Shown piece by piece: positions 55,769 through 64,000 of a stretch of 64,000 nt of DNA. Within the stretch, counting starts at the first letter, position 1, and each line of letters starts with the position of its first letter. The translations under genes and the position numbers were made by a program. Location: positions 496,001 through 560,000 of the forward strand of contig CAVVME010000003.1 in assembly GCA_963749365.1 (NCBI GenBank). The letters run 5' to 3'. The stretch is from WHSW01 sp963749365 (GTDB lineage: Bacteria; Actinomycetota; Thermoleophilia; Solirubrobacterales; 70-9). The notes under the pieces are model-generated. The model had not been told where the DNA came from, searched no databases, and worked only from the letters and a program-made list of their open reading frames with translations.

Positions 55769-56545
55769 CTACTCCTGCGTGCTAGCGGTCGCGCTGACGG
55801 TGCACTGCACCGGGCCACCGATTCCGTGGTTGTTGAAACCATCAACGCTGACGTGGGCTCCAACCGTATCCTCGCCGCTGCCGCGCGAGAGGCTGTAATC
55901 CCAGTGCCCACCGGTCCCCAGTCCGCCGGGGGCCTGGGCGATCAGCGGTGTGCCGCCGCCGGCCGAGTACAGACCCGCGTCCTGATCGCTGGTCGCGGGC
56001 GGCCCGACACCGGCGGGCAGCTCGCTGAACGTCACCGTGCCGGCACCGAAGAACGGCTGTGCGTCGTCGTCGGCGAGCAGCCGCACCCGGACCGAGTAGT
56101 TCGGGGCGCCGAAGCAGGCGATCAGCTCGACCCTGCCCATGGTCGGGACCTCGGCCAGGGTCACTGGAGTGGGCAGGAACCCCACCCCGTCGACGGTGAC
56201 GCCGGTCATGAACTGCTCGCCGTCCCCCCGGACCAGCCCGGAGGACTTGTTCGCGGTCACCGCGCCGTTGGCCAGCTTCGCGGTGCCGACCGCGCCCCCG
56301 GCGAGCTTCGCGGCCTCGACCGCGCCGTCGGCCAGCTTCTTCGACTTCACCGCCTGGTTGGCGATGTTCTTCGACTTCACTGCCTTCTTCGCGATGCTCT
56401 TCGACTTCACCGCCCGCTTGGCGATGTCGTTCGAGGTCACCGAACCCTTGCCGGGCAACGCCACCGCGGTCCCGCCGAGGACGATGAACAGCGCCACGTA
56501 GGCGATCGCGTGCTGGCGCAGGTGGTCCTTGAGTCGGATCATCAT
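55769..56545 (-). CDS. secreted or anchored protein with decapeptide repeats
   Basis: 258 residues. A strong ribosome-binding site (GGAGGG) places the start at the ATGATG at 56545. One hydrophobic segment (HAIAYVALFIVLGGTAVALPG) is a signal or anchor. Then come tandem ten-residue units: SIAKKAVKSK, NIANQAVKSK, KLADGAVEAA, KLAGGAVGTA, KLANGAVTAN. A beta-rich domain of about 130 residues ends in CTVSATAST. This plan is common in Thermoleophilia, with unknown function. The repeats resemble coiled or solenoid surface stalks. It interrupts the men cluster. Confidence 0.75.
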   Translation of the reverse strand: MMIRLKDHLRQHAIAYVALFIVLGGTAVALPGKGSVTSNDIAKRAVKSKSIAKKAVKSKNIANQAVKSKKLADGAVEAAKLAGGAVGTAKLANGAVTANKSSGLVRGDGEQFMTGVTVDGVGFLPTPVTLAEVPTMGRVELIACFGAPNYSVRVRLLADDDAQPFFGAGTVTFSELPAGVGPPATSDQDAGLYSAGGGTPLIAQAPGGLGTGGHWDYSLSRGSGEDTVGAHVSVDGFNNHGIGGPVQCTVSATASTQE

Positions 56546-56638
56546 CCGTTCCCTCCTTCCGGCACGCGGTCGCGTGCCCCCAGAACGAATCGACCCTTTA
56601 GAGCCTTTGCACAATCGCCACAGGCAGGGCCTGGACGT

Positions 56639-58048
56639 CTATCCGGCGACCAGGGGCAGCAGCGCCTCGAGCTTGAGCTCGGTCTCGGCGAGCTCGGCGG
56701 CGGGGTCGGAGTCGGCGACGATCCCGGCCCCGGCGTAAAGGTGTGCCGTGCGGTCGCGCAGGAGCGCCGAGCGCAGGGCGACACACCACTCGCCGTCCTC
56801 CGCGGCGTCCATCCATCCGACCGGACCGGCGTACCAACCCCGGTCCATCCGCTCGAGCTCGGCGATCGCGGCGAGGGCGGCGGCACCGGGCTCGCCGCCC
56901 ACCGCCGGCGTCGGGTGCAGCAGTGAGGCGAGCTCGATCGCCGACAGCGGCTCGGCGAGCTGGGCGTGCACCGGGGTCGCGAGGTGCTGGATGTTCGCGA
57001 CCCGAACCAGGGTGGGCTCCGATTCGGCCTCGACCCAGACCGAGCGCGGGCCGAGCACCCGCGCGATCCGGCGCGCGACGACCGCGTGCTCGCGACGGTC
57101 CTTGGCGCTGCGCAGGAGCTGCTCGCCGAGATGGTCATCGACCGCCGGGTCGGCGCTGCGGCGAGTCGAGCCGGCGAGGGCGACGGTCGCCGTCCCGGCC
57201 CCGCGGCGACGAACGAGAAGCTCGGGGCTGGCGCCGAGAAAGGCCCCCTCCGGCGAGCCGACGCAGAAGCAGAAGCAGGACGGGAACAGGTCGCGCAGGG
57301 CGCCGAAGATCGCCGCCGGGTCGTGAGCGACCGGCCCCTCGACCGTCACCTCGCGCGCCAGCACAACCTTCTCCAGCTCCTCGGCGGCGATCCGCTGGGT
57401 CGCGATCGCGACCGCCCGCTCGTAGCTGCTCGGCGGCACGACGCTGGTGATCCGAGCCTCTCCCCGCGGCTGCGGGTCGACCAGCGGCAGCCCCTCGACG
57501 CGATTCAGCGCCGCCAGTCGCCGCTCGAGCCGGTCACGGACCGTGACCGGGTCCTCCCCCTCGCCGACGATCGCGCTCAGGGTCAGCCAGGTCGTCTCCC
57601 CACCGCGCAGCAGCGATAGCTCCGGCAGCACCAGCAGCGCCGGAGGGAACGAGGACCAATGCCCCGAGCTGCCGCCGTCGTGGTCGAACGAGAACCCACC
57701 GCAGAGCACCGGGCCGGCGCCGGCCGGCAAGTGATCGGGCTCTGCGGCCAGTCGCCCGCGGATGATCGCGGCGCAGCCGTCGATCAGATCGGCGAACCGC
57801 TCGGGACCTCGCGAGACGATCTCGAACGCGGACCCGAGACCGGCGAGCGCAAACCCGTCGCGATCGGGCTGCTCCCAGCAGAACCAGCGGTCGCTGGCGA
57901 GCCTGGAGGCGAACACGGAGGCCGCCGGGTCGGGAAGGTCGACCTCGACCGTGACGCTGGCCAGCAGCCGGCGGCGCTCGTCGGCGCCGACCAGGACATC
58001 CTCGAGCGCGTCGAGGGCGCCGGCGGTATCGAGGCGCGCCTCGATCAG
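56639..58048 (-). CDS. menF: isochorismate synthase, start codon non-canonical
   Basis: About 469 residues if read from CTG at 58048, which overlaps the ilvN TGA; the first standard start (GTG 57916) would cut away conserved-looking N-terminal sequence (LLASVTVEVDLPDPAASVF). Chorismate-binding enzyme motifs: AEELEKVVLAREV, VALAGSTRRS, RVANIQHLATPV, LLHPTPAVGGEP, MDRGWYAGPVGWMD and HLYAGAGIVADSDPAAELAETELK. It converts chorismate to isochorismate for MenD. Coupling to ilvN is odd and the start is uncertain. Confidence 0.85.
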   Translation of the reverse strand: MIEARLDTAGALDALEDVLVGADERRRLLASVTVEVDLPDPAASVFASRLASDRWFCWEQPDRDGFALAGLGSAFEIVSRGPERFADLIDGCAAIIRGRLAAEPDHLPAGAGPVLCGGFSFDHDGGSSGHWSSFPPALLVLPELSLLRGGETTWLTLSAIVGEGEDPVTVRDRLERRLAALNRVEGLPLVDPQPRGEARITSVVPPSSYERAVAIATQRIAAEELEKVVLAREVTVEGPVAHDPAAIFGALRDLFPSCFCFCVGSPEGAFLGASPELLVRRRGAGTATVALAGSTRRSADPAVDDHLGEQLLRSAKDRREHAVVARRIARVLGPRSVWVEAESEPTLVRVANIQHLATPVHAQLAEPLSAIELASLLHPTPAVGGEPGAAALAAIAELERMDRGWYAGPVGWMDAAEDGEWCVALRSALLRDRTAHLYAGAGIVADSDPAAELAETELKLEALLPLVAG

Positions 58049-58599
58049 CCCTCGGGCCGGGACTTGGCGATCGCGACCTCGCCGGTGCGCGCCATCTCGA
58101 TCAGCCCGTGAGGGCGGATCATGCGCTCGAACGAGTCGATCTTGGATTGGTCTCCGGTCACCTCGATCGTCAGCGAGCGGCGCGAGACGTCGACGATCTT
58201 GGCGTCGTAGATCTCCGCGAACTGCATGATCTCGGCCCGGCTCTCGACCGCCGCGTTGACCCGGAACAGGGCCATCTCGCGAGCCACGGTCGTGTCGGGC
58301 TCCATGTCGCGGATCTTGATCACGTTGACCAGCTTGTGAAGCTGCTTGGTCACCTGGTCGATCGGGTGCACGGCGCCGTCCAGGGTCAGGGTCACCCGCG
58401 ACACGTCGGGGTCCTCGGTCGGGCCGACCGCGAGCGTGTCGATGTTGAACCCGCGGCGGCTGAACAGGCCGGCGATCCGCGCCAGGACTCCGGGGCGGTT
58501 CTCGACCAGCAGCGAGAGGATGTGCTTGCGCCCGGTGAGCTGGCGGCTCGCCTGCAGGTCCTCGAGCCGGACCACGTCCTTGGTTCCCGGCTCACCCAC
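58045..58599 (-). CDS. ilvN: acetolactate synthase small (regulatory) subunit
   Basis: 184 residues. The ACT domain HILSLLVENRPGVLARIAGLF and FNIDTLAVGPTED is followed by the C-terminal half (IDSFERMIRPHGLIEMARTG). It binds valine to inhibit IlvB. It lies 48 nt after ilvB. Its TGA overlaps the presumed menF start. Confidence 0.95.
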   Translation of the reverse strand: MGEPGTKDVVRLEDLQASRQLTGRKHILSLLVENRPGVLARIAGLFSRRGFNIDTLAVGPTEDPDVSRVTLTLDGAVHPIDQVTKQLHKLVNVIKIRDMEPDTTVAREMALFRVNAAVESRAEIMQFAEIYDAKIVDVSRRSLTIEVTGDQSKIDSFERMIRPHGLIEMARTGEVAIAKSRPEG

Positions 58600-58647
58600 G
58601 GGGCGTCCCTTGATCCGAGCGACGAGCGGCGGGCGGCGAGCGGCGAC

Positions 58648-60327
58648 TCATCCGACCATGTCCCGGGCGGCCGCGCCCGCCGGGATCATCGGGTAGCAGT
58701 TCTCGTCCTTGGTCACGTGGACGTCGAGCAGCACCGGGCCGTCGGTCTCGAGCGCGGTGCTCATCGCCTCGCGCAGGTCCGCCTTGTCGTCGCACTGCAT
58801 CCCCGTCCACCCGAACGCTTCGGCGAGCTTCGGCCAATCGGGGCTCGAGCCCATCTCGACCGACTTGTAGCGCTCCTCCCAGAACAGCTCCTGCCACTGT
58901 CGGACCATGCCGAAGTGCCCGTTGTTCATCAAGAAGACCTTGACCGGGATCTCGTGATGGGCGGCGGTCGCGAACTCCTGGCAGACCATCACCAGGCTGC
59001 CGTCGCCGGCCAGGCAGACGACCGTCTCGTCGGGCCGCGCGACCTTGGCCCCGATCGCTGCCGGCAAGCCGAAACCCATCGTCCCCAGCCCGCCGGAGTT
59101 CAGCCACCGGCGCGGCTCGGCGAAGTGGTAGTACTGCGCCGCCCACATCTGGTGCTGGCCGACGTCGGAGGTGATGATCGCCTCACCCTCGGTCGCCTCG
59201 TACATCGCCTCGACCATGAGCTGGGGCTTGATCTCGGAATCGGGCGAGTCCTCGTAGCGGAGCGGGAACTCGGACTGCCATCCGTGGATCCGCTGCCACC
59301 ACTCGTCGAGCCGGGTCGGGTCCGGCTTCAGCGCCCGGTACTCGCGGTTGAGCTTCGGCAGCACGTCGGCGGCGTCGCCGACGATCGGGATGTGGGCCGG
59401 GACGTTCTTCGAGATCTCGGCCGGGTCGACGTCGATGTGGACGAACTTCGCCCGCGGCGCGAACTCCGACAGCTTGCCGGTGATCCGATCGTCGAAGCGG
59501 GCGCCGACGCAGACGATCAGGTCGGCCTCGTCCATCGCGTAGTTGGCGGTCCTGGTGCCGTGCATGCCGAGCATCCCCAGCCACTGTTCGTGCGGGGCCG
59601 GGAAGGCCCCGAGACCCATCACGGTCAGGGTCACCGGCAGCCTGTCGGCGGCGCAGAACTCCCGGAACTGCTCGGACGCGTTCGCGTTCACGATCCCGCC
59701 GCCGCCGTAGATCACCGGCCGGCGCGCGTTCGCCAGCGCCTTGGCGGCGATCCGGATCTGCTTGATGTTGCCCTCGGTCGGCGGCTTGTAGCCGGGAAGG
59801 TTCGGGGAGCCCTCGATCGGCGTGTAGTCGATCTCGGCTCGCGAGAGGTCCTGGGGGACGTCGACGAGCACCGGCCCCGGGCGTCCGGTGGCGGCGATGT
59901 GAAAGGCCTTGTGGACGTACTCGGGGATCTGGCGCGGGTCGGTGACCAGCAGCGAGTGCTTGACGACCGGCATCGTGATCCCGGTCACGTCAGCCTCCTG
60001 GAAGCCGTCAGTGCCGATCAGGTCGGTGCGTACCTGGCCGGTGATGAACACGGTCGGCACCGAGTCCATCATCGCGTCCGCGATCGGGGTGACGAGGTTG
60101 GTCGCCCCCGGGCCCGAGGTCGCGAACGCCACGCCGACCCGCCCCGACGCCTTCGCGTAGCCCTCGGCGGCGTGGCCCGCGCACTGCTCGTGGCGAGCCT
60201 GGATGTGGACCAGGTCGGCGTCGTAGAGGGCGTCGTAGGTGGGCAGGTTGGCTCCGCCGGGAATCCCGAAGACGTGCTCGACCCCTTCGGCCTTCAGTGC
60301 TTCGCAGAGTGCGTCGGCGGCGCGCAT
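58648..60327 (-). CDS. ilvB: acetolactate synthase large subunit
   Basis: 559 residues. EHVFGIPGGANLPTYDAL, the catalytic Glu in HIQARHEQCAGHAAEGYA, FATSGPGATNLVTPIADA, and ThDP binding by CLAGDGSLVMVCQEF to MNNGHFGMVRQWQELF. FAD-domain segments lie between. It makes acetolactate or acetohydroxybutyrate for branched-chain amino acids. The leader to sqdB upstream (74 bp) holds no clear leader peptide. Confidence 0.95.
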   Translation of the reverse strand: MRAADALCEALKAEGVEHVFGIPGGANLPTYDALYDADLVHIQARHEQCAGHAAEGYAKASGRVGVAFATSGPGATNLVTPIADAMMDSVPTVFITGQVRTDLIGTDGFQEADVTGITMPVVKHSLLVTDPRQIPEYVHKAFHIAATGRPGPVLVDVPQDLSRAEIDYTPIEGSPNLPGYKPPTEGNIKQIRIAAKALANARRPVIYGGGGIVNANASEQFREFCAADRLPVTLTVMGLGAFPAPHEQWLGMLGMHGTRTANYAMDEADLIVCVGARFDDRITGKLSEFAPRAKFVHIDVDPAEISKNVPAHIPIVGDAADVLPKLNREYRALKPDPTRLDEWWQRIHGWQSEFPLRYEDSPDSEIKPQLMVEAMYEATEGEAIITSDVGQHQMWAAQYYHFAEPRRWLNSGGLGTMGFGLPAAIGAKVARPDETVVCLAGDGSLVMVCQEFATAAHHEIPVKVFLMNNGHFGMVRQWQELFWEERYKSVEMGSSPDWPKLAEAFGWTGMQCDDKADLREAMSTALETDGPVLLDVHVTKDENCYPMIPAGAAARDMVG

Positions 60328-60401
60328 CAGGCTCGGATCGTAGCAGCGAGTTTTCGGCCCTCCGAGCGGTTTTCCCCGCTCGCAAGCGGCTTGGGAGCGC
60401 C

Positions 60402-61586
60402 CTAACGGGGCTCGGGGACCTGCGCCACCAGCTCGCCCGGCCTCCACCGGGTCCGGGGCAGAATCGCGCGCTCGATCACCCGCGCGCGGTGGCGCTCGAT
60501 CAGCCCGAACAGCGATCGGACCAGCTCCTCGCCGAGCAGGTGCGGCTCCAGCCCGAGATCGCGCAGCTTGGTGTTGGTGGCGTTGTAGTAGTGCTGCTCA
60601 GCCTCGATCCGGGGGTTGGGGTAGCGCTTCACCTCGACCTCGACCCCGACCTCCGCCCCGGTCCGGCGCACGAGCTCGGCCAGCTCGCTGACCGAGAACT
60701 GCTCGGTGAACTGGTTGAAGACCCGGAACTCGCCCAGCTCCGCCGGGTTGGCGACCGCGAGCTCGACGCACTGAAGCGTGTCGCGGATGTTGAGGAAGCC
60801 GCGCGTTTGACCACCCTCGCCGTAGATGGTCAGCGGATGGCCGATCACCGCCTGGACGCAGAAGCGGTTCAGCACCGTGCCGAAGTACTCGTCGTAGTCG
60901 AAGCGGGTGATCAGGCGATCGTCGGCGGTCGACTCGTCGGTCTCGACCCCGTAGACAACGCCCTGGTTGAGATCGGTCGCGCGCAGGCCCCAGATCCGGC
61001 AGGCGAAGTGGATGTTGTAGGAGTCGTGGACCTTGGAGAGGTGATAGAGCGACCCGGGCAGCTTCGGGAACGGCAGCGTGTCGCGCCGACCCTTGTGCTC
61101 GATCTCGATGAACCCCTCCTCGATGTCGATGTTGGGCGTCCCGTACTCGCCCATCGTGCCCAGCTTGACCAGGTGGCAGTCGGGGACCCGGTCGCGGATC
61201 GCGAACAGGAGGTTGAGGGTGCCGATCACGTTCGTGTACTGGGTCTCGACCGCCGCCTCGCGCGACTTCATCGAGTACGGGGCGGACGGCTGCTCCCCGT
61301 AGTGGACGATCGCATCGGGCAGGCTCTCGGCGATCACCGAGTCGAGGAAGCCGAAGTCCTCGATCGAGCCGACGTAGGGGTGGATCTCGCGCCCGCTCGC
61401 CAGCCGCCACGCCTCGACCCGGTCGGCAAGCGACGCGATCGGCGTCAGCGAGTCGGTCGAGTGCTCGGTATGCCAGCGCCGGCGCGAGAAGTTGTCGGCC
61501 ACGGAGACGTCATGCCCGCGGGCTGAGAAGCGCATCGCGGTCGGCCAACCCAGGTACCCGTCACCGCCCAGGATCAGGATCCGCAT
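60402..61586 (-). CDS. sqdB: UDP-sulfoquinovose synthase (SQD1/SqdB)
   Basis: 394 residues. GGDGYLGWPTA, HYGEQPSAPYSM, VIGTLNLLFAIRDRVPDCHL, LGTMGEYGTPNIDIEEG, YHLSKVHDSYNI (catalytic Tyr and Lys), ATDLNQGVVYGVETDES and EFRVFNQFTEQFSV match plant SQD1 over long stretches. It forms UDP-sulfoquinovose from UDP-glucose and sulfite, the headgroup donor for sulfolipid. No partner glycosyltransferase is assured; a GT2 gene diverges upstream. Presence in a presumably non-photosynthetic actinobacterium is notable. Confidence 0.9.
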   Translation of the reverse strand: MRILILGGDGYLGWPTAMRFSARGHDVSVADNFSRRRWHTEHSTDSLTPIASLADRVEAWRLASGREIHPYVGSIEDFGFLDSVIAESLPDAIVHYGEQPSAPYSMKSREAAVETQYTNVIGTLNLLFAIRDRVPDCHLVKLGTMGEYGTPNIDIEEGFIEIEHKGRRDTLPFPKLPGSLYHLSKVHDSYNIHFACRIWGLRATDLNQGVVYGVETDESTADDRLITRFDYDEYFGTVLNRFCVQAVIGHPLTIYGEGGQTRGFLNIRDTLQCVELAVANPAELGEFRVFNQFTEQFSVSELAELVRRTGAEVGVEVEVKRYPNPRIEAEQHYYNATNTKLRDLGLEPHLLGEELVRSLFGLIERHRARVIERAILPRTRWRPGELVAQVPEPR

Positions 61587-61603
61587 CCGCGCGAGGGTAC
61601 AGA

Positions 61604-62680
61604 ATGCCCCTCATGCCACCGGTCGCAGACCTGCTGCCGCCCGAGCTGACCGCGCTTCGCGCAGCCGGGCTGGTGCTCGCGATCGCGGTCGCCGGATTCG
61701 CGATCTGGCGCCGCCGCACGCTGCGCAATGCCGACGTGCTGATCCTGCTCCTGATCGCGCTCGGGCTGGCGGTCGTCGCCGGGACCGAGATCCCCGACTC
61801 GCTGCTCTCCGCGTTCTCGTTCGAGCGCGAGAACGGGACCCGGATCATCGGCGTCGCGATCCTCGCGATCCTGGTCCTGTTCGCGCTCGTGGTCCGGGCG
61901 CTCGCCCAGGGCTCGCGGGTCAGCCGCCAGCTCTCGGAGGCGCTCGAGGGGCTCGCCTGGGAGGAGTTCCGCGCCGCCGGTCATCCCGAGCGCTTCCGCG
62001 ATCGGATCGGGGTCCTGGTCCCCGCCTACAACGAGGCCGACAACGTCGGCGCGGTCCTCGATCGGATCCCGGTCGAGGTCTGCGGACAACGGACCGCGAT
62101 CCTCGTCGTCGACGACGGCTCCCGTGACGGCACCGGGGCGGTCGCCGCCGAGCACGGCGCGATCGTCGCCCGCCATGTGGTCAACCGCGGTGGTGGGGCC
62201 GCCCTGCGTACCGGCTATCGGCTGCTCTCGGACTCGGGGTCCGGGATCGTGGTCACCATCGACGCCGACGGCCAGCACCTGCCCGAGGAGATGGAGCGGC
62301 TCGTCGCCCCGATCGTCGAGGGCGAGGTCGCGGTCGCGCACGGGTCCCGGGTGCTCGGCGAGGCGGAGGCCAACCACCCGGCGCGCGAGGCGGGGATCGT
62401 GTTCTTCAACCGGCTCGTCTCCCTGATCACACGGACCAGGGTCACCGACTGCTCGAACGGCTATCGGGCGGTGCGGGCCGACGTCCTTCCGACCCTGGTC
62501 CTGCGCCAGGAGCAGTTTCACACCTCGGAGTTCATGATCGAGGCGATCAAGCGCGGGATCCCCGCCAGGGAGGTCCCGGTGACGGTCGTCAGCCGGCTCT
62601 CGGGCCACTCGAAGAAGCCCGCCGTGGTCCGCTACGGAATGGGCTTCACGAACGCGATCGTCCGCACCTGGTTGCGCTGA
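61604..62680 (+). CDS. GT2 glycosyltransferase with N-terminal membrane domain
   Basis: 358 residues. The first 110 hold about three helices (LRAAGLVLAIAVAGFAIW; DVLILLLIALGLAVVAG; IIGVAILAILVLFALVV), resembling DUF2304. The GT2 domain follows: VLVPAYNEADNVGAVL, VVDDGSRDGT, VVNRGGGAALRTGY, TIDADGQHLPEE (DxD) and CSNGYRAVRADV, as in polyprenyl-phosphate glycosyltransferases. It probably transfers a sugar to a lipid carrier in the membrane. Divergent from sqdB, 17 bp apart. Confidence 0.88.
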   Translation: MPLMPPVADLLPPELTALRAAGLVLAIAVAGFAIWRRRTLRNADVLILLLIALGLAVVAGTEIPDSLLSAFSFERENGTRIIGVAILAILVLFALVVRALAQGSRVSRQLSEALEGLAWEEFRAAGHPERFRDRIGVLVPAYNEADNVGAVLDRIPVEVCGQRTAILVVDDGSRDGTGAVAAEHGAIVARHVVNRGGGAALRTGYRLLSDSGSGIVVTIDADGQHLPEEMERLVAPIVEGEVAVAHGSRVLGEAEANHPAREAGIVFFNRLVSLITRTRVTDCSNGYRAVRADVLPTLVLRQEQFHTSEFMIEAIKRGIPAREVPVTVVSRLSGHSKKPAVVRYGMGFTNAIVRTWLR

Positions 62681-62717
62681 GCTGCTCAGCCGCGGCGAGC
62701 GGAGGGCGACGCCCGAT

Positions 62718-63032
62718 CTACGCGCGGCCGCGGCCCGGGCGCACCTCGGACGGGTCGGGCAGGTAGAGGTCCTCGCCGCAGCGCCGGCACACCTGGACGT
62801 AGAGCTTCTGCACCGCCCCGCAGCGCGGGCAACGCCGCTCCGGCTCGGCCTGCTCGACCCGGTACAGGAAGGCCGCGATCAGCCCGATCACCGGGAGCAC
62901 GGTGCCGACGATCAGCCAGACAAAGAAGGAGCTTCCCTTGGCCCGTCCGACGAGCCCTGTCGCAAGGCCGAAGCAGAGCGCGATCACGATGTAGAGGCCG
63001 CCGCCCATCGGGCCATTGTGGCGGCCGCGCAT
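62718..63032 (-). CDS. small membrane protein with zinc ribbon
   Basis: 104 residues. Two membrane helices (GGLYIVIALCFGLATGLVG; SFFVWLIVGTVLPVIGLIAAF) are followed by a zinc ribbon: CPRCG, then CRRCG 15 residues later, presumably cytoplasmic. A second start further up is possible. Function unknown. Confidence 0.72.
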   Translation of the reverse strand: MRGRHNGPMGGGLYIVIALCFGLATGLVGRAKGSSFFVWLIVGTVLPVIGLIAAFLYRVEQAEPERRCPRCGAVQKLYVQVCRRCGEDLYLPDPSEVRPGRGRA

Positions 63033-63085
63033 TGAGCGTCCCGCGCACCCTCACCCAGAGAGGACTCCGGGACGTTCGTGGGGGG

Positions 63086-64000
63086 TCAGTCGAGCGGTCG
63101 ATGGGTGCCGCCGCGGACATAGGCCTCGTCGCGCAGCGGGCGCGGATGGCCGATCGATCCGACCTCGGCCGTGTCGCGCGCGAACGGGAGCCCGACGGTC
63201 CAATCGGCGACCGCGCGGACCTTGCGCGCCAGGCCCGGGATCTGGCTCATGTGGTAGGTGCGGGCGAGCCACCAGGCGAGGAACCCTCGCACCGAGAGCC
63301 GACCGAGCTTGCCGACGGCCTTGTAGCGGCCGAGGTTTACGAACGCCGCCTTGGCCGCGTACTCGAACCGACGCCTGCCCTCGACGGCGCCGAGCGCGGC
63401 GGCGATGTTGTGCGCGACCACCGGCCCCTGGCGAACCGCGTGTTGAGCGGTCGGCGGACAGGCGCCGGCGCGACGCTTGGCGGGGTCGGGGACCGCAGCG
63501 CAGTCGCCGGCCGCCCAGACCCCGTCGAGGCCGCGCACGGCCATGAACTCGTCGACCTCGACCCGACCCCGCTCGTCGAGCGGCAGCCCGAGCGCCGCCA
63601 GGCTCGGGTGCGGGGCGACGCCGGCCGTCCAGACCAGGGTCTGTGTGGCGATCTGCTCGCCGGTCGACAGGATCACCGAGCGCTCTCCTGCCTCCTCGAG
63701 GCGGGCGCCGAGCCTGATGTCGATGCCGCGACCGCGCAGCTCGCGAACCGCGTAGGCGGCGAGGTCGAGGTCGACCTCGGGCAGCACCCGGTCGAGCGCC
63801 TCGACCAGGATCCAGCGCATCCCGTGCAGGCGGGCGCGCGGGTAGCGCTCGATCGCGTCGGCGGCGAAGTCCTGCAGCTCGGCGAGCGCTTCGAGGCCCG
63901 AGTAGCCCCCGCCGACGAAGACATAGGTCAGCAGCGCCTCGCGCCGGCTCGGGTCCTCGGTCGCGTTCGCGCTCTCGAGCGTCTCGATCACGTGGTTACG
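63086..64000 (-). CDS. type II NADH dehydrogenase-like flavoprotein, N-terminus outside window
   Basis: The frame is open to the right edge, so the N-terminal FAD domain is missing. Seen: TYVFVGGGYSGLEALAELQ (NAD-binding Rossmann), TLVWTAGVAPHPSLAAL, VWAAGDCAAVPDP (second FAD site), PPTAQHAVRQGPVVAHNI, and the C-terminal YKAVGKLGRLSVRGFLAWWLART with a hydrophobic membrane-binding helix. This is the NDH-2 family, which passes NADH electrons to quinone at the inner membrane face, here presumably menaquinone. The reading continues upstream as RNHVIETLE. Confidence 0.88.
   Translation of the reverse strand, partial: RNHVIETLESANATEDPSRREALLTYVFVGGGYSGLEALAELQDFAADAIERYPRARLHGMRWILVEALDRVLPEVDLDLAAYAVRELRGRGIDIRLGARLEEAGERSVILSTGEQIATQTLVWTAGVAPHPSLAALGLPLDERGRVEVDEFMAVRGLDGVWAAGDCAAVPDPAKRRAGACPPTAQHAVRQGPVVAHNIAAALGAVEGRRRFEYAAKAAFVNLGRYKAVGKLGRLSVRGFLAWWLARTYHMSQIPGLARKVRAVADWTVGLPFARDTAEVGSIGHPRPLRDEAYVRGGTHRPLD

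Noticed and set aside
58327..60401. A valine/isoleucine leader peptide before ilvB
   Set aside because: The 74-bp gap after sqdB has no ATG or GTG ORF with Val/Ile/Leu codons, only a weak hairpin.

Overview
The window is very GC-rich, gene-dense DNA from an actinobacterium. The features point to class Thermoleophilia (Solirubrobacterales or Gaiellales type): an ASST-type arylsulfotransferase homologue, a secreted protein with decapeptide repeats and an N-terminal segment ending GGTAVALPGKG, an imuB-DUF6504-dnaE2 SOS cassette, menaquinone genes, and TANNNT -10 boxes lying 6-10 nt from start codons. This placement is an inference; the 16S gene at about 18367-19912 would settle it. I see no phage, insertion sequence, CRISPR array, tRNA gene or replication origin.

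Layout. 1-2252: an alpha/beta-hydrolase cut by the left edge, a double zinc-finger protein and a divergent isocitrate/isopropylmalate-type dehydrogenase. 2290-7362: livHMGF and a convergent livK, a branched-chain amino-acid ABC importer. 7489-13223: a small lipoprotein with a broken frame, then two LexA-type boxes framing imuB, a DUF6504 gene, dnaE2 and a small uncharacterised leaderless ORF. 13236-21493 (minus): a GlsB-type membrane protein, an M28 peptidase, an rRNA operon (16S-23S-5S, no spacer tRNA, clear processing stems, tandem promoters) and tyrS. 21650-28441: a bifunctional penicillin-binding protein, alkyladenine glycosylase, argH, an SDR epimerase and the arylsulfotransferase homologue, whose frame shifts six times. 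28452-40357 (mostly minus): the branched-chain amino-acid block (degT, cimA, ilvE, leuB, a methyltransferase, leuD, leuC, an XRE-cupin regulator, leuA), with a strong leucine leader peptide before leuA. 40420-49768: membrane proteins, a quinone reductase-like enzyme, serA-serC, yjbQ, ilvC and small genes. 49779-58048: menaquinone genes menE, menB-A-C-D and menF, interrupted by the repeat protein. 58045-64000: ilvN, ilvB, a UDP-sulfoquinovose synthase, a GT2 glycosyltransferase, a zinc-ribbon membrane protein and an NDH-2-type dehydrogenase cut by the right edge.

How the genes fit together. The window encodes nearly the whole route to leucine, valine and isoleucine (ilvBN, ilvC, ilvE, leuABCD, plus cimA for 2-ketobutyrate) together with an importer for the same amino acids; ilvD is not seen. 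Serine synthesis has serA and serC, and menaquinone synthesis has menF, D, C, E, B and A. NDH-2 would use the menaquinone.

Most unusual signal. Every gene here whose frame is broken is broken in the same direction. Nine +1 shifts are needed in three genes (one in a lipoprotein, two in dnaE2, six in the arylsulfotransferase), and a tenth is possible at the start of a metallophosphoesterase. None needs a -1 shift. Nearly all can be placed at an in-frame CGA codon by skipping its C. This may be clustered insertion errors in the sequence, ordinary decay, or +1 recoding; the sequence alone cannot decide. Other leads are the leaderless SOS-controlled ORF, the leucine leader peptide, a methyltransferase inside the leu operon, and the sulfoquinovose gene.
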